From an uncultured Altererythrobacter sp. (GTDB lineage Bacteria > Pseudomonadota > Alphaproteobacteria > Sphingomonadales > Sphingomonadaceae), in assembly GCA_946885545.1 (NCBI GenBank), contig CAMPGP010000111.1, positions 1 through 7,063 of the forward strand: 7,063 bases of DNA. Reading direction: 5' to 3'. Shown here piece after piece: positions 5,892 through 7,063 of this stretch; position 1 is the stretch's first letter; every line of letters begins with the position of its first letter. The notes beneath the pieces are model-generated. The model was given only the letters and a program-made list of their open reading frames with translations. It had not been told where the DNA came from and did not search any database. The translations under genes were made by a program, and so were the position numbers.

Positions 5892-5919
5892 GATCGCGAA
5901 ACGCACGAAATCGCCGATC
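5892..5919 (-). promoter_or_regulatory. Leader hairpin before the small gene
   Basis: On the minus strand, GATCGGCGA (5919-5911) can pair with TCGCGATC (5899-5892): eight base pairs with one bulged G and an 11-base loop. The stem ends two bases before the AGGAGAG ribosome binding site of the 48-codon gene. A TTGACG -35-like hexamer lies upstream (5940-5935), but no good -10 follows at normal spacing. The pairing is visible; any role in expression is inferred. Confidence 0.3.
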
Positions 5920-5977
5920 GGGAACCGGAGCTAGCGTCAAACCGGGCGAATTTGTCGCCGAACTGCTTTTGCCTCAG

Positions 5978-6709
5978 CTATTTCAGGGCGATAGCATACC
6001 GGCGGAGCGCCACGTAATCGTCGTGGCAGGCTCGAGCGACCGCGCGATATTCGCCATCGAGGCGCGGCAATTCGCCGGGCGCCTTGCCGAAACCGGTCGA
6101 GGCGTTGACCTTGTCGTACCAGTGCGCGCCCCACACGCCATCCTCGGGGTGCGGCCCTCGTTTCCAGCGCAGCATGGAAGGGTCCCAGGCAATGCCGAGC
6201 GCTTGGCACAGCCGCGCGAGCACGCCCTTCGGATCGGCAAGGATATCGTCGGAATCGACCACCGGGGGCGGGTTGCCCGTCCGTTCGGCGACCTGTTCGA
6301 AGTACCTCCTCAGTTGCGCGAAGCCGAGCATTTCGGGGCGGCGCAGCTCGTTTTTCGCGGCATAGCTGGCGACCACGCGTTCCGGCGCGCGGATCAAGAA
6401 GGCGTGGCGATGATCCGGCATGTCGGCGATGCCGATCGGGCCGACCATGTGGTGCGGCATGTGCTTCTGATACCAGACCGGTTCGCCGCCCGGCGCTTCG
6501 CCCGATTGCGCCGCGAGCACCGAGAGCCAGTCACAGTCCATGTCTTCGATCGTTTCCGCGGCCATGGGATGCGGCTCGCCGGTCGCCTTCAGGAATGCGC
6601 CGTAGAACGGCTCGTCCGACACCGCGCAGTCGTTTCGCGCACCGAAGCTGCGCATCATCGCGGTCGAGATGTTGCGCGGGCCCGACCACATGGCGACGCG
6701 CACCGTCAC
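5978..6709 (-). CDS. Sulfotransferase-like P-loop protein
   Basis: A 243-residue protein with the layout of PAPS-dependent sulfotransferases. An N-terminal P-loop-like turn WSGPRNIST (8-16) corresponds to the 5'-phosphosulfate site. LIRAPERVVASY (105-116) corresponds to the 3'-phosphate site, with Arg107 and Ser115. A late VDSDDILADPKGVLARLCQALGI (151-173) matches the 'YEDLLADP...LGL' segment of bacterial sulfotransferases. The substrate is unknown, and I cannot prove that it transfers sulfate. The start GTG at 6709 forms a GTGA overlap with the aminotransferase stop. GTG at 6703 sits eight bases after AGGAAGG and may be the actual start, and ATG 6691 is a third option. Co-translation with the class IV aminotransferase suggests a shared pathway. 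Such proteins are sometimes annotated as HAD hydrolases, but I see no HAD motifs. Confidence 0.8.
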   Translation of the reverse strand: MTVRVAMWSGPRNISTAMMRSFGARNDCAVSDEPFYGAFLKATGEPHPMAAETIEDMDCDWLSVLAAQSGEAPGGEPVWYQKHMPHHMVGPIGIADMPDHRHAFLIRAPERVVASYAAKNELRRPEMLGFAQLRRYFEQVAERTGNPPPVVDSDDILADPKGVLARLCQALGIAWDPSMLRWKRGPHPEDGVWGAHWYDKVNASTGFGKAPGELPRLDGEYRAVARACHDDYVALRRYAIALK

Positions 6710-7063
6710 GGCCTTCCTCTGCCCGCGACATCCTTGCCGAGACGCTCGAGGTAGAGCCGTTGCAGACGCTCGACTATCGGCCCGCGCTCGGTGCCGAGCA
6801 CCCGCCCGTCGACCGTGCCGACCGGCGCCACCCCGGCGAAGGTGCCGGTCGTGAAAGCCTCGTCCGCCCCGTAGACATGGGTGAGCGAGAAGTTTCGTTC
6901 GCGCACCGTGATTCCCGCCTCGCGCGCGATCTCGATCACCATGCCGCGGGTGATCCCGTCGAGGCAGTAGTCGCCGCTCGAGGTCCATATCTCGCCGTCC
7001 CTCGCGATGAAGAAGTGCGTCGAGTTGCAGGTCGCGACGAAGCCGTGCGGGTCGAGCATCAGC
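6706..7063 (-). CDS. Class IV (fold-type IV) PLP aminotransferase, C-terminal 118 residues (5' end outside window)
   Basis: The visible part matches the second half of branched-chain/D-amino-acid aminotransferases. CLDGITRG corresponds to the PLP-phosphate-binding PGITR segment. GITVRERNFSLTHVYGADEAFTTGTFAGVAPV corresponds to the 'ADEVFxSGTAAEITPV' block, whose TGT also contacts the phosphate. The catalytic Lys would lie to the right of the window. Compared with E. coli IlvE from memory, the 'SEGxGENLF' block reads ATCNSTHFF, so the Glu that holds PLP N1 appears to be Thr. This suggests a divergent branch, so a specific name such as ilvE would be an over-call. The stop at 6708-6706 overlaps the start of the sulfotransferase-like gene, and the pair probably forms one transcript whose promoter lies outside. 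Confidence 0.85.
   Translation of the reverse strand, partial: LMLDPHGFVATCNSTHFFIARDGEIWTSSGDYCLDGITRGMVIEIAREAGITVRERNFSLTHVYGADEAFTTGTFAGVAPVGTVDGRVLGTERGPIVERLQRLYLERLGKDVAGRGRP

Noticed and set aside
5667..5906. Minus-strand frame of 79 codons ending in TGWDSNPR
   Set aside because: Its end runs into the tRNA antisense and it overlaps the 48-codon frame, which has a far better ribosome binding site.
5969..6754. Plus-strand open frame of 261 codons opposite the sulfotransferase-like gene
   Set aside because: Shadow frame with Arg/His-rich product. The minus strand has recognisable phosphosulfate-binding segments.
6710..6988. Upstream extension of the sulfotransferase-like gene to a 336-codon frame
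   Set aside because: The extra stretch is an alternative frame of the aminotransferase gene. The P-loop-like segment and the GTGA overlap set the start near 6709.

Overview
The window is a GC-rich stretch of ordinary chromosome. It most resembles an alphaproteobacterium of the order Sphingomonadales (Erythrobacter/Sphingomonas-like). That placement is an inference from the gene order, the protein style (a zinc-less MetRS reading GWYSVRDEAYY, HolB with its charged insertion), GTG/TTG starts and strong GC bias. Every protein gene lies on the minus strand. The only plus-strand gene is a tRNA.

Layout, in the direction of minus-strand transcription (right to left). (1) 7063-5978: the 3' part of a fold-type IV (class IV) PLP aminotransferase, overlapping by 4 nt (GTGA) a small sulfotransferase-like protein. 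(2) 5977-5700: a short interval holding a probable 48-codon small gene with a very good Shine-Dalgarno sequence, behind a leader hairpin. (3) 5610-5699, plus strand: tRNA-Ser(UGA) with encoded CCA. (4) 5477 to 1: a tightly packed six-gene run, mltB-like lytic transglycosylase > RlpA-like SPOR lipoprotein > D,D-carboxypeptidase > tmk > holB > metG (3' end outside the window).

In the six-gene run, three envelope genes that act on peptidoglycan (glycan cleavage, septal glycan binding, stem-peptide trimming) precede three cytoplasmic genes (dTMP kinase, clamp-loader delta', methionyl-tRNA synthetase). Four of the five junctions overlap: 17 nt, TTGA, GTGA and ATGCCTGA. The fifth, between the RlpA-like gene and the carboxypeptidase, has a 33-nt gap filled by a perfect 9-bp hairpin. 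That hairpin buries the likely ribosome binding site of a TTG-started gene. From memory, the order rlpA-dac-tmk-holB-metG is common in Alphaproteobacteria, so the cluster itself is not new.

I see no mobile element, CRISPR array, phage or defence genes, and nothing I would call a new system. The points most worth a second look are the RlpA-like protein that has lost much of its catalytic barrel, the aminotransferase/sulfotransferase pair (the aminotransferase appears to lack the Glu that contacts PLP N1), the hairpin at the carboxypeptidase start, and the unrecognised small gene at 5731-5877.
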